Assembly: GCA_946811695.1 (NCBI GenBank)
Contig: OX328123.1
Location: 46,262,753 to 46,326,752 of the forward strand
DNA: 64,000 nt
Direction of reading: 5' to 3'
Source: Gonocerus acuteangulatus
Taxonomy: Eukaryota > Arthropoda > Insecta > Hemiptera > Coreidae
This document shows, piece by piece, positions 20,901-32,072 of this stretch (position 1 is its first letter; the number at the start of each line of letters is the position of its first letter). The translations under genes were made by a program, and so were the position numbers. The notes below the pieces were generated by a model that worked only from the letters and a program-made list of their open reading frames with translations, was not told where the DNA came from and did not search any database.

Positions 20901-21728
20901 ACCAGAAGACCGAACTCGGACAATAGCTACCTTCCTAATATTTTCAGTAGAACGGGACGGATTCCACATTTCCGAAACTTTGAGCGACATTTTCTCTCTC
21001 AGCGAGAGTCCTTTGGGATTTTACGTTTTGTAGGAAATGAATTAGGCATTTGAATGGCATTCATTCGCTTACTACGATTTCAACCCCGATTACGAGTGGG
21101 AAAACTCCGAATAATGCATTCAAAAACTGCTCAAATGCGTTGACAAAATACATTCTCAATTCCAAACGAAGCCGAAATATATAAAACGTAAATTTTATGT
21201 ACGCGAGAAAAAAACTCAATCCTTCATTTCCGTGTAACCAACCCTAATCTAGTTCATTCCACTTTTTTTGCGAACTGTCCTAAATCACTTAAAAGGCGTT
21301 TTTACAATAAGCTACTGATACCGTACATAAGCCATTTTAAAAATTTGCATCATAAGTTATATTTCAAAAACTAATTTACATTAGTTATTATCAAGGAAGA
21401 TAGTTTCTTGAAGTTACTATTTTAACATTTCAATGGTGGTTTTGATATTAATAAATATCTATATCTAGTAAGCCAGGATTTTATATAATTGTTATGTTCG
21501 TGATTAGATGACAGAAAGTACCAACAAGAACAATACTCATTGGGAAAAACCTATTTGCATGACATTTTCTTTTAGGGTAGCTATTTACATTTTTACTTTA
21601 TTTAACATGGTTTCATTTCAGTAGACCTCTAGGCCACACAGGAATCTCAAAAATACTCTATTTCTACATAGGCAGGTTTTATTGACATAACAGTTTGAAC
21701 GAGATTTATAAAATAATGATTATAACTT
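17968..21728. other. Long unassigned AT-rich stretch
   Basis: No gene recognised in 3.7 kb. Small items seen: a fragment of the SINE 1 body on the minus strand at 18903-18932 (CATCTGCTCCTAGACCATTAGCGCC); parts rich in ATATGTA at 18340-18430 and 19070-19140 that may be ends of an old element; T-runs at 20551; and, on the minus strand near 20730-20775, a CTGATAAAGG...AAAACGTC arrangement discussed in the findings. Confidence 0.5.
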
Positions 21729-21983
21729 CATGGGCGTATATAAGGGGGGGCTGAGGGGGCTGCAGCCCCCTCGATATTTTGATTTGATCGGTAACAATTT
21801 CATAAAACCCTTAAAAATAAATTAAATAAGATCATTTAGTTATAAAACATATTCTATTTTGGGTGTTGGCTAAAAATCTTCCAAGATCTAAATTGTTAGT
21901 ATTCCATACAACGGAAATGGTCTCAGCCCCCCCCCCAAAATTTTCCCAGCCCCCTCCGAAATTATTTTCTATAAACACCCATG
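21729..21983. mobile_element. hAT-like MITE, copy 2
   Basis: The same element as 8517-8788, starting CATGGGCGTATATA, with the internal G-run, CAGCCCCCTC, GATCATTTAGTT and C-run blocks in the same order. The right end is altered (ATAAACACCCATG) and there is a small deletion near 21870. The flanking sequence shows only a partial duplication (tataa). Confidence 0.7.
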
Positions 21984-21984
21984 T

Positions 21985-22021
21985 ATAAGTATACATCTGG
22001 GCAAGTCAGATGTATACTTAT
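21985..22021. repeat. 37-bp hairpin abutting MITE copy 2
   Basis: Perfect 15-bp arms ATAAGTATACATCTG (21985-21999) and its complement (22007-22021) with a 7-base loop, starting one base after the MITE end. Confidence 0.9.
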
Positions 22022-22922
22022 TGTTATTGTAAATTTTGAATTTCATGAAATAGCAATAATGAATTCAATATTTTGGTTTCGGTGAACAACTTGATACATA
22101 TATACATCAGTGTAATTTTGTGATGTAAATGGAGTTCTCGTGTAAAAAAAAAACAAAAAAAAACGAAGTACGATGTATTATTAATAATTTAATAATTGTA
22201 TTAGAGTTTCTAATACATTCATTTTTATTTAATTTGTAGGTCTCTTTTGTAATATATCTGACCTTTGGGTCGAGTTATCTTATTTTCAAAAGATAAGCCA
22301 CCACCCCTAAGAAAGATAAGCTCGGAGTGCTCTCGTTTAAATAGGGTCATGAAATCATGTGTAAAATAAATATTACAAAATCACAACGAAATGTAATTTA
22401 CATAAAAACCTAAAAAAAGATATTTCGACATATTCCCTCGTGTATGATGTACGGTACATTGAATTATTCAATATGCCAGAGGGAAATAATTTAATCCTCA
22501 ATGTATGCTTAAATAATAAGCTAAGCCGAGGGAGCTAATGAGATACAAGGCTCTCGTCATGGATTAATACGCAGAAATGTCTCCAATTAATTCTATGTAG
22601 AATGTAATAGTCCCATTTCATGTATGTAATTATATTTTAGAATCATATAGAAATGAGGTTTGCATAATACGTTTGTTTGCATTATAAATGATGAAAATCT
22701 CCTACAAAAAGTGCTGTAGCCTTAGATGAGCAGGGATTCAGAGGTTGGGAATAGTGGAGCAATACAGGGTTCGGTAAAGAATGCAATATCTATTCCTTCA
22801 TTGTGACAGTTCTCTGACACTGGTTGTGACACATGTTTACGTAACAACTTCAGCCTGTGACACATCTGCGAAATAATAAGCGACAAACTACGTGATTTAG
22901 TCGTATCACTGATTTGTTCATA
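22022..22922. other. Unassigned AT-rich DNA
   Basis: A weak SINE 2 fragment on the minus strand may be present at 22275-22310 (TTTTCAAAAGATAAGCCACCACCC). Nothing else recognised. Confidence 0.4.
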
Positions 22923-23586
22923 CAGGGTGTACCGAATTTAAATGGCAAAACTTCAGAAGCACGAAGAAGACCTAAAAACTAAGACAAAAGTCCTTTAGAG
23001 GTTTGCTCGTTTTTGCTTCGTTTTGGAGAAACTCGCAAAACAAGACACGAAATAAGTTTTCATTTTTGTACTTACTTATTTAAATTTTCAATGGGAAAAA
23101 CTTCCATTGCGAATGGTTTCAAGAAACCAAATACTAAAATTCAATCTCTTGATGCTGTTATAGTTTTCGTATACGATTTCTACAACGGTACTGCTTTAGA
23201 AGCGGAGAGTATGCGCGCCGATTCGCAAATAGAACTCTGCTTAATCAACCTAAGTATGCTTAATTAGGATTATCGCAGCAGGCAATATCATGGAACTTGG
23301 AAAGGTGATAATCGCCACCCGTACCATCTTCAAGTATTTCAGAATTCATGACTTCCAAATTATGCAAAGATATAAATTTTAGTAATTGATTTCTTCGAAT
23401 GGGGAACCATGAAGCAGGAAGGATTTTCCTTGAAAATTTAAGCAATGAAAAGTTGTTTCGTTTCTTGTTTTGTGATTTTCTCCAAAACGAAGCAAAAACT
23501 AGGAAATCTCTAAAGGACTTTTTGTCTTAGTTTTTTGATCCCCTACACGCTCCTTTAGCTTTGCCATTTAAATTCAGGACACCCTG
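22923..23586. mobile_element. Tc1/mariner-type non-autonomous element with long terminal inverted repeats
   Basis: The ends are CAGGGTGTACCGAATTTAAA at 22923 and the inverse of CAGGGTGTCCTGAATTTAAA ending at 23586, flanked by TA on both sides. Inverted similarity continues inward for roughly 150 bases (for example GCTTCGTTTTGGAGAAA in both arms). Length 664 bp. The open frame at 23013-23267 in the middle has no recognisable domain. The TA duplication suggests the Tc1/mariner superfamily (inference). Confidence 0.7.
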
Positions 23587-23632
23587 TATATATATATATA
23601 TATATATATATACAGGGTGTCCTGAATTTAAA

Positions 23633-23634
<2 letters not shown>
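23565..23634. repeat. Palindrome of two element ends around (TA)13
   Basis: The 22-bp right end of the preceding element (23565-23586) is repeated inverted at 23613-23634, with 26 bases of pure TA between them. The second copy is only the terminal stub and is followed by another TA array at 23635-23676. Confidence 0.9.

Positions 23635-23676
<42 letters not shown>
23635..23676. repeat. (TA)n microsatellite
   Basis: About 42 bases, adjoining the terminal stub of the Tc1/mariner-type element. Confidence 0.95.
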
Positions 23677-23677
<1 letters not shown>

Positions 23678-23876
23678 GTTTAAAAACGTTTGATTACACT
23701 AATCTTTGTAATGCATATTCAACGAAGGTGAGACTCTCTATGAAGGTAATTTTCTAATTCTTAATTCACAATACAGTCAATCTGACTCCATGTTGGAATA
23801 GAAAATGCGACCTCATAGGTTAGCAAAAATTATCTTTTAAACAATCTTAATATTACATTAAGAAATAAATAAATAA

Positions 23877-23877
23877 C

Positions 23878-23932
<55 letters not shown>
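23877..23932. repeat. (TA)n microsatellite
   Basis: About 56 bases with one TG interruption. Confidence 0.95.
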
Positions 23933-23937
<5 letters not shown>

Positions 23938-25283
23938 TTATAATTATCGTACGGAACAAAAAACTATCGTAAAACACAGAACAACATTCATTAAATAGAG
24001 GAAATTCTCCCATCTTAATTTACTTTCTTTTTTTAAAAAAATTCCGGGTCTGTGATTAAACGAATTAGCCCCAACAGACAGGCTATTAAAAAGACTTAAA
24101 GAGAAGGAGGAGCTTTGAGTTCTAATCCAAGCAATTTAAAGAATTTAATGGGATTTCAAGACTAAGCAATCCCACGCTCTGGAAATGGGTTGTCTGTCTT
24201 TTTATAGAACTTCACAATAAAACAAAGAAGCGGTGCTCTGACGTCAGATCGTTTGCGTTTAATGCATTTATTCATTAAAAGGATCCAATAAAAGTCGATA
24301 CCTCCAATACATGTAGGTTCTTGACTTCTCAATCATCACGAAGCTTGCTATTCTGCTCTCATTTTCCATCAACTTTTCCCACCTATTTCTCTTCCCGTAT
24401 CTAAAACACTATTCCCTCTGTATGCATATGTGTACAAAAGTTTTATAAATACTGTGAAAATTACTCTAGAACTTGGTACACACACCGCTCTCAGTTGGGA
24501 GTCTTGTTATATTCTTGAATAATAAACAAGACAATACATTAAAACCCTTGAGACTTGTTAAAGTTCAATCTGTCTAATTTATATAACACATCAGCACGAA
24601 TTCGAAGAAATGAATAACCTAATTGGACAAAATGTTCGATGAAAATTCACGAAAACGTTGCAAAGGGAACTTTATTTGAAATGATATTCTCTATTTTTTG
24701 GGTGGATTCCAAAATAAACTTTCATGTAAACAATTACAAATTATGTTTATAATATTCATGCATTCGAGAGTATGCGATATCTCATCATTATGGTAGGTTT
24801 TTATTTTCGACTTTCTTTTCGATTTGTTTTTTTTTTGTTTTTTTTGGGGGGGGGGCGCTTTTCTCTCGGCACTCCCTAGGCAGAAACCCCGCGTTTGATG
24901 TCGACCCCCATCTCGAAAACCGAGGAAGCCAATAAGAAATCACTACCTTTTATAACCCAAAGGTACAACTACGGTAATTCAGGTGATTCGAACGGAATAT
25001 TGAGTAAAACAATTTTCAAGGTAATATATCGCAATAGTATTTCTAAAGTGATACAACTCAAAATAAAACTTAATCGAAAATGTGTCACTGTTGCCTATAC
25101 AGGGGGTTAAGGGAGCATTAAGACAGGAAAGGTGACACTAGTACCCTCTAGTTTACAAGCTCTCAAGCTAGGTAAATACAGTTTTGATGGTCAATAAAGA
25201 GATATTTACCATGTCTTTCAGAATCATAACTGAAAAACACCGATTTTTGAGTTGTGTCACTTTAAAAATACAAGTGCGATATA
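23933..25283. other. Unassigned DNA
   Basis: Mostly AT-rich. At 24826-24900 a long T-run is followed by a run of about ten G and a GC-richer stretch (GCGCTTTTCTCTCGGCACTC). No gene recognised. Confidence 0.45.
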
Positions 25284-25949
25284 CAGGGTGTACAAAACTC
25301 GATTGACACCCCCATTTTTTTCCACAATTTTTGAAATTTAAAAACGAAACTTGGTGGGTCTTAACGTGGTCGAATGTACTTTAATTGGACCTAATGCACG
25401 ACCCCTCAACTTTCTCCAGTTCTTCTCCCCCTAACAAGAGACCCTAACTCTGGAATCTCCAATGGAAAGGAGTTATTTTTATGACAGATTATTGTAGATA
25501 ATCTAATTTTATGTCGATTTTATATCGATCATTTTTTTGTTAAAGCGCACCAATGAGTAGCAAATTGCCAAAAACCCATAAAACCCTTGTTTTTCGTCAC
25601 TTTTCTGCCAATAACGTAGAAAGTATGCCCGTAATGAAAAAAGTAGCTAATATAAACGTTGTAGAGGATTAAATTTACTTTCCAAAAAAAAACCTCTAAA
25701 TGCCTAAAATGTTAATAGGAATGGAGCAAAACACACTTTTGTTTTTGAAGTTTTCAGAAAAGTTTATTACCAACGTGATATAAGCTTCAGTAAAACTTCT
25801 TAAACATTTCCTAAACCATTTTTGCACCACTTAGTTTTGGATTTAAGAACGTTTGAAGAATAAATCAAATGCATTTACTTTATAATAAATTTAAAGCTAT
25901 AGAACTCACCTAATGATTAGAATTTCGAAGTAATTATTTTTGTGTAGAC

Positions 25950-26017
25950 GATTTTTTTTTTTTTTTTTTTAGTTTTTTATTTACACGAGCCGTGAGATAA
26001 GAAAATTCCTGTCGCCG
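25950..26017 (-). mobile_element. SINE 1 body remnant in the left fold-back arm
   Basis: A T-run followed by GAGCCGTGAGATAAGAAAAT and TTCCTGTCG, corresponding to the middle of the SINE 1 body. The part near the A-tail is lost. Confidence 0.55.
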
Positions 26018-26617
26018 CACAGTGGGGCCTAACTACTTTTCTTGTTTCAAAAAGGCTATAGCCTCCAAAACTGAACCGATTTCAATGATTGTTTTTAAAT
26101 GAAAGCTAATAAAATTTAAAACAGCCTTGTCAGACCTGATTTTTGTTTTTTGTTTCCACTGTTTATTAAATTACATGTAAATAATTCACAAACTTTCACA
26201 ATCAAACACAAAACAACTTTTTATTTTTCATCTAACTTAATATCAGCATTGATATCGTTGAAATTAAACATTCAAACCATTATTATACTTGGAAAAAATC
26301 ATACTGACGTCTTTAAAACGTAAATTTATCATAATTCAATAAAGAGAATTATTGAAATAATCTGATTTTTGAATGAGTTGATAATAAATTTTGATTTTTT
26401 CCAAGTCTAATCAGAGTTTGAATGTTTAATTTCAACGATATCGATGCTGATATTAAGTGAGATGAAAAATGAAATATTATTTTATGTTTTATTGTAAAAG
26501 TTTGTGAATTATTTACACCTAATTTAATAAACAGGAGAAACAAAAAACTAAATTTTATTAGCTTTCATTTTAAAAAAATCATTGAAATCGATTAAGATTT
26601 GGAGGCTGTAGCCTCGC

Positions 26618-26695
26618 TGCACCTGTAGCCTCGCTGCACCCTGGATGTCGGCACTAAAGGCCTAGATGTCAAAGCCGTAAAAAAAAAAATAAAAA
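26618..26695 (+). mobile_element. SINE 1 body remnant in the right fold-back arm
   Basis: CTCGCTGCACCCTGGATGTC, GGCACTAAAGGCCTAGATGT and an A-run, corresponding to the 3' part of the SINE 1 body. An 18-base piece containing GTAGCCTCGCTGCACC is tandemly repeated just before it. Confidence 0.65.
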
Positions 26696-27362
26696 TAAAT
26701 AAATAAAAAATCGTCCACACAAAAATAATTACTACGAAATTTTAATCATTAGGTGAGTTCTGTTGCTTTAAATTTATTATTTTAATGCCTTTATAAAGTA
26801 ATTGAATTTGATTTATTTTTCAAACGTTCTTAAATCCAAAACTAGGTGGAGCAAAAATGGTTTAGGAAATGTTTATGAAGTTTTACTGAAGCTTAGATCA
26901 CGTTAATAATAAACGCTTCTGAAAACTTCAGAAACAAAAGTGTTTGTTGCCCCATTCCTATTAACATTTTAGGCATTTAGAGATACTTTTTGGAAAGGAA
27001 ATTTAATCTTCTATAACGTTTATATCAACTACTTTTTTCATTACGGGCATACTTTCTACGTTATTGGCAGAAAAGTGACGAAAAACAAGGGTTTTATGGG
27101 TTTTTGGCAATTTGTTACTCATTGGTGCGCTTTAGCGAAAAAATGACCTATATAAAATCGACATGAAATTCGATTCTCTACAATAATCCGTCATAAAAAT
27201 AGCCCCTTTCCATTGGAGATTCCAGAGTTAGGGTCTCTGGAGAAGAACTGGAGAAAGTTGAGTGGTCGTGCATTAGGTCCAATGAAAGTTCATTCGACCC
27301 CGTTCCACAATTTCAAAAATTGTGGGGAAAAAGGGGGTGTCAATCGAGTTTTGAACACCCTG

Positions 27363-28326
27363 TATTTTTTCTTTCATACATGTAAACATTTATGATAAAA
27401 GTGAATAAAAGGAGTAATCCGGTCAAATAATTGGTTTGTATTGTCCAAAACGTCGATGTTTTAAGGCACGAGACGTTTACGCATTCACAAATTTCGATAG
27501 ACCCACTTCTTTCCAACGGAGTTCGAAGTTTTGGTTTCCTTACATCGAAGGAAACATATTGAGCATATCTTTCCCAGGATATCCAAATCGCAAAAGACAT
27601 GAACGACTTATGAAAATAAATTAAAATGATGCAATTACTTATATTTTTTAATATGAAAAGACTGAAATTCTATAAAATAATAAATGTAAATACGGTTTAA
27701 TATATTTCTTCGTGAAATATCTCTAAAATTCATATTTTACGGAATAAGAGCCTAACTTCTAGAAATTTTTCTGGTTTATCTATATATTTTTTTTGAGTAT
27801 ATTCATTTCTTACGACGCAGTTTATTGTTTTGTTTTAATTTATTAAGCCCTCTTTGGAGGCGTCGAAATTATTTCAAATTTTCTCGCACAATAAATGGAG
27901 GTCATTCATTCATATAATTATGTATGTCTTGTGGCGACTTACAAGGTAGTGTGTCGGACTACCACCTGGTTCCAGCTGGAAAGGCGTAGACTTTATCTAC
28001 GTCTAACTGAAAATAAACCCAAGTTTACCTTTGTGCTCATTCATAAGATAAGATCATTGGCTCCTATGGCCATTAAAACATGCTACCTATTGGTTGCCAA
28101 TCTCTCTAGACATTCATTTCAAACCATTTCAAATTAGATGGCATAGACTCGTCTTCTGGCACTAAGTCAAAAAATGTTTATGATGAGTCTCAGCCTTTAT
28201 CCGTAGCTGAAGCAAAACAAGTACATGAATAGTCTAAACTGCCATCCATAACAATAATAACTGGATTGTTCAGTATATATTCCTAGAAGTGGGCACTTAC
28301 AGGAACAATCCCATCTAAGACATAAA
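27363..28326. other. Unassigned AT-rich DNA
   Basis: No gene recognised. Around 27930-27995 a segment with GTGGCGACTTACAAGG and CCTGGTTCCAGCTGG faintly resembles tRNA box A and B spacing, but I would not call it a tRNA gene. At 27845-27890 a GAGGCGTCGAAAT segment resembles the motif near 38775. Confidence 0.4.
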
Positions 28327-29925
28327 ATTAATTACATTCTTCAGAGTCCTTAGAACATGCAAAACTTGAGTAGGCATGTATAATAATAATTATTCACTGT
28401 TTGAGAAATAATAAAAAAAATGAGTAAATAAATAATCATCTTTTTGGACGGCTATTTTGTTCCCTCGTTCATTTTTTTGTAACTTTCTTTAAATCCCTAG
28501 GCTGTGAAATTCTCATAACCTACTATGTTCTTTACTAGTCAATTAAATAAGGTTCTATATGTCAGTGAAAAAGTAATTAATGTAAATGTAGCCTCTCCTA
28601 TAAATAAATGTAAAAGAAAGGCTCAAGTTTTCTGCTTCCGGAAGAACAACGTTACTAATCTAATCTGATTAGAGCCACAATATATCTGCCCTGACATTTT
28701 CCTGCAAACCCTCAACACATTAATTACATTCTTCAGAGCCCTTAGACAAAAACTCCTTTTTCAAAGCCCTTAATCAAAAACTTGAGTTTGTATGGCATAT
28801 TCGTAGAAAAAAGAATTATTCACTTTTGAGAATAAAGAAAATAATAAAATGAATAAGTAAATAATCATATTTTTTACGGCTATTCAGTTTTTCCACGTTC
28901 CTATTTGTGTAACTTTCCGTAATTCCCTACCCTGAGAAACGTTCTTAACCTACTCAGCCTTTAATCGGTGTTTTCCACACTTCTTTAATACAGGAATTGT
29001 TGTTGTATAGCAGCTAGTACATAGACACAATATTCTCCAACGTACTCAAAAATAACCTATACAATAGGTAGTTGTTAACAGCTTATTAAGTCATTTTTGT
29101 CGTGGAAACGTTTCGGCTATAAGCCATTTTCGATTCAATTGTCTGTATGATTTTGCATTATTTTTTTATATATACATTTTATCATCAGGTTATGTGCTTG
29201 TAAATTTGATATTATTTAATTTGAGGAGGAAATTACATTTTTTATAAAATTGTATGGTTCGAGTCTCTATTATTTCATGGATGATATTATTATTACCTCA
29301 ATTATTACATATTATTTTATAAATTTGAGTCTGCTTCTGTAACGGAGGACTAGATGTGCAAGACTAATATAATGTATGTATAAAGAAATAATGAATAATA
29401 AATCATACAGATAATTGGATTGAATATGGCTCATAGCCGAAACGTTTCCACGACAAAAATGTAATTAAAATACAAAACTATTGAAGACTTAATAAGCTGT
29501 TACCAACTATCTAGAACATCTTAGTTTTCAACTTAGGATCTTCAACATATAAACTATACAATGTCATTTGAAGACATCTGCTGATAAACCAGTGCCTTTC
29601 AGTCATAAATATGTGTATTCAGTCATGAATATGTCAGAGGTGTCTTTTTTATACCTCTGTTTATAGGAATAAGTGAATCAAATTTCTAATCTCAATGCTG
29701 GTGGAGGAAGTGAAATCACCGTGGTAGCGATCACTTATTAATAATAATAATACAGCCCATGTTCTTTCAGTGAAAAAGTAATAGCAGCCATTCCTTCAAA
29801 TAAATCTAATAGAAATGCTACAGATGTTCTGCTCCCGGAAGAACGAGGATAGATACTAACGTAATTTGATTAGCGCCGCAATATGTCTGCCAGACGTTTT
29901 CGTGCAAACCCTCAACACTCAGAGG
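28327..29925. repeat. Two interleaved, diverged local duplications
   Basis: Block A (ATTAATTACATTCTTCAGAG to the AACCTACT region) is at 28328-28545 and again at 28722-28960. Block B (TCAGTGAAAAAGTAAT to GCAAACCCTCAACAC) is at 28562-28718 and again at 29770-29923. Copies are diverged by substitutions and small indels, so the duplications are old. The inverted-repeat element at 29066 lies between the two B copies. Confidence 0.7.
29066..29512. mobile_element. Inverted-repeat element, ~450 bp
   Basis: The left arm begins GGTAGTTGTTAACAGCTTAT and the right arm is its inverse, GGTAGTTGG-type end changed to AGATAGTTGGTAACAGCTTA; both then contain GTCGTGGAAACGTTTCGGCT and a TCTGTATGATTT block. The arms are about 90-130 bp with one ~30-base indel. 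The GGAAACGTTTC core is itself palindromic. No coding capacity. The target duplication is not clear. Confidence 0.65.
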
Positions 29926-30829
29926 TCTTGAGCACGCATCAACATCCTTAAGATACAATTTAGTAGTTCGCCTAACAAAAAACATCACTTACAATACCGC
30001 TGATTACCCGTGCTTCGACACGGCTGATAAGTAGTTATTTTATTTTGTTAAATAATGTATCGTCAAAATTAACGTTACTATATAATTTTATGCAGTTTAT
30101 TATGGCACGGTTCCCGTCAAACTATAAGTTATACATCAATTGATAAGTAATCAAAGTATAATGTTTCTAGACATTGGGGCGCTCCGGACCAGTGTCATAA
30201 ACAGATAACGTAGAGATAACCCTATAGGTTAGCAGTAACAGCAGTATAACCAGCACAGGTTAGAAGTCGTAGTCAATAATAAATCTACGTTAAAATTAAA
30301 AAAAAAATATGTTTCCGAGAAGTTATTTGGAAGCACCCATTATATTTACGAGCATTACCAAGAAGTGCTCAGACAGGGGATGCTGATGGGTGAGGAGGCT
30401 GTGCAAGGGTTCGGCATATTTACGCTATACCTCGGAAGGACCATCTCCAGGTATAGCGTATACTCTATGAGGGACAAAATCACAGCTTCTTTCTAATAAT
30501 TCAAGGTCAGCCATCGTAAACGCAAACAAAAATAATACTATGAAATATATACAGTACGGTAACAGCTGACCTTTTATCGTCCTAGCAGCGCATGGTTCCT
30601 AGGCTTGCCTGGTCTAACCAACTAAAAATTCAAACCCCTCTAAAAATACTTAATATAATGAATATCAAGAAAAGCTTTCTTAGCGAGTGTCTACGTTCTA
30701 GAGGGAGTGCCATGCAAAATATCAAAAAATGTCAATTTTTTCTGTCGAGTGGTTCGGGCTGGGCGATGATAGGTCAGTGAGTGGTATTCGACAAATATAT
30801 AGTAGATCACAGGAACTTCATTATCCTTG

Positions 30830-30830
<1 letters not shown>
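29926..30830. other. Unassigned AT-rich DNA
   Basis: One local inverted repeat is visible at 30420-30466: CGCTATACCT and its complement around GGTATAGCG, with GGAAGGACCATCTCC between. Otherwise nothing recognised. Confidence 0.45.

Positions 30831-30892
<62 letters not shown>
30831..30892. repeat. (TA)n microsatellite
   Basis: About 62 bases of pure TA; flanks not linked to a family. Confidence 0.95.
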
Positions 30893-30895
<3 letters not shown>

Positions 30896-31186
30896 CCGAA
30901 GCTGTAATAAACGCTAATTATTTGTTGAACACAGTCAAGGCAGAATAGTAGAATAGAAAGTAATTAAATAAGGTAAAACATTTAATAATCGGATTGCTAT
31001 TAGCTATTCTACTGAAAGGAGAAGGGTAATGAATCGAATTAACGCATGAGGACGGTGGTTTTAATTAAAGACTCCTAGAATTCAGGTAGAATTTCCACTT
31101 ATTGGATTTCTCTGAACCATCAAGAGCTAGAGATATCAACCAGACCATGGAGTAGGCTCTCAGAGTAGAGCGTGGAAACGAGAAAC

Positions 31187-31400
31187 TGCCGACTCTCGGG
31201 AGCTGCGGCTTCTTAGCGCGATTCCGTTTGCATATATAGTGTCATTAAGAATGGCTAAAGAAGAAACATTTAATGTTTTGTATTGATCTTTCGTAATTTA
31301 AAACTGTAAAATGAAATCAAAGCAGCTTAGGCACCACAACAGGAAACTGCCAATAGCTGCACATGTTTTCTGTCTACAGAGGGAGGGAGGAAACGAACTG
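31187..31400 (+). mobile_element. Diverged 5' end of a family A-like element
   Basis: TGCCGACTCTCGGGAGCTGC followed by TTCTTAGCGCGATTCCG matches the family A left end with several changes. Beyond about 31230 similarity fades. A GAGGGAGGGAGGAAACG near 31379 could be the remains of the 3' hairpin of a short copy. Confidence 0.45.
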
Positions 31401-32059
31401 AAATTCATATAAAACCCGTATTTGTAGGTGTTTATTATTTTGTGTTAGGACACCATAACATACATAATACTTCATAAATGAGGGATCATTTTAAAGCTTT
31501 TCTTAACCTCTACACCAAAAACGTATATACACATTGGGCCGGGTGAGTAAATACTTGTAGATTTGCAAGTTCACCTGACCCCAGACTTGCCAGTCCGTAC
31601 TTGCGTTTCGAGATGGCTGCATAGTTAAGGAAACGATCTAAAATTACGAATTCAGGTGTTTTGGGGGTCGCTGATTACGAATTCGTTATCAAATTTAAAA
31701 AAAACATCAAAATGGCGTATTTTTATACGAAAAAACGTGAACAAAATGAAAAAAATTAGCAATTGGTCTAAAACTTATTGTTTTGTGGTCATTATGGTTG
31801 TGATTACAAATTTATCGAAAATGAAAAAAATCCAAATTACGGAATGCAATATGGCAACGTGCTATACGAAAAAAACTTGCTAAAAATTAAATAAAAATTT
31901 ATCCATTGACCTTAAACTTACTTTTTTGTGATTATTAGGGTCTGTGATTACAAATTGATCAAAAATACCAACTCAATGATGAAAAACCCCTAACTAAAAA
32001 AAAAAACGTTTTTTTTATAGAAACTTTTTTTTTCGACTTTTGGCCGCATTTTAGGCATT
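31401..32059. repeat. AT-rich region with imperfect repeats
   Basis: Between about 31660 and 31990 a phrase of the type GTGATTACAAATTNATCAAAA recurs two to three times at roughly 130-base spacing, separated by A-runs. The copies are loose. No coding family recognised. Confidence 0.4.
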
Positions 32060-32072
32060 CCGCCCCACTGTG
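32047..32072 (-). mobile_element. Single Transib-like terminus
   Basis: Read on the minus strand, the end is CACAGTGGGGCGGAATGCCT, beginning with the same CACAGTGGG as the paired ends at 43629 and 47572. No partner end is recognisable to the left, so this is a lone or truncated terminus. Confidence 0.4.

Larger units (their letters stand above)
25284..27362. mobile_element. 2.08-kb fold-back element with ~1-kb arms
   Basis: The ends are CAGGGTGTACAAAACTCGAT and the inverse CAGGGTGTTCAAAACTCGAT, flanked by TA. Inverted similarity runs almost to the centre near 26340, with matching landmarks: ATTGGTGCGCTTTA, TTTTCGTCACTTTTCTGCC, ATTACGGGCATACTTTCTAC and a GAAATTAAACATTCAAAC block. The arms differ by scattered substitutions and indels. 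Both arms carry remnants of a SINE 1 insertion. The terminal octamer CAGGGTGT is shared with the element at 22923. No coding capacity. Confidence 0.8.

Noticed and set aside
22923..23586. Assigning a transposase to the 84-codon frame at 23013-23267
   Set aside because: No DDE or helix-turn-helix signal; the element is too short for a transposase.
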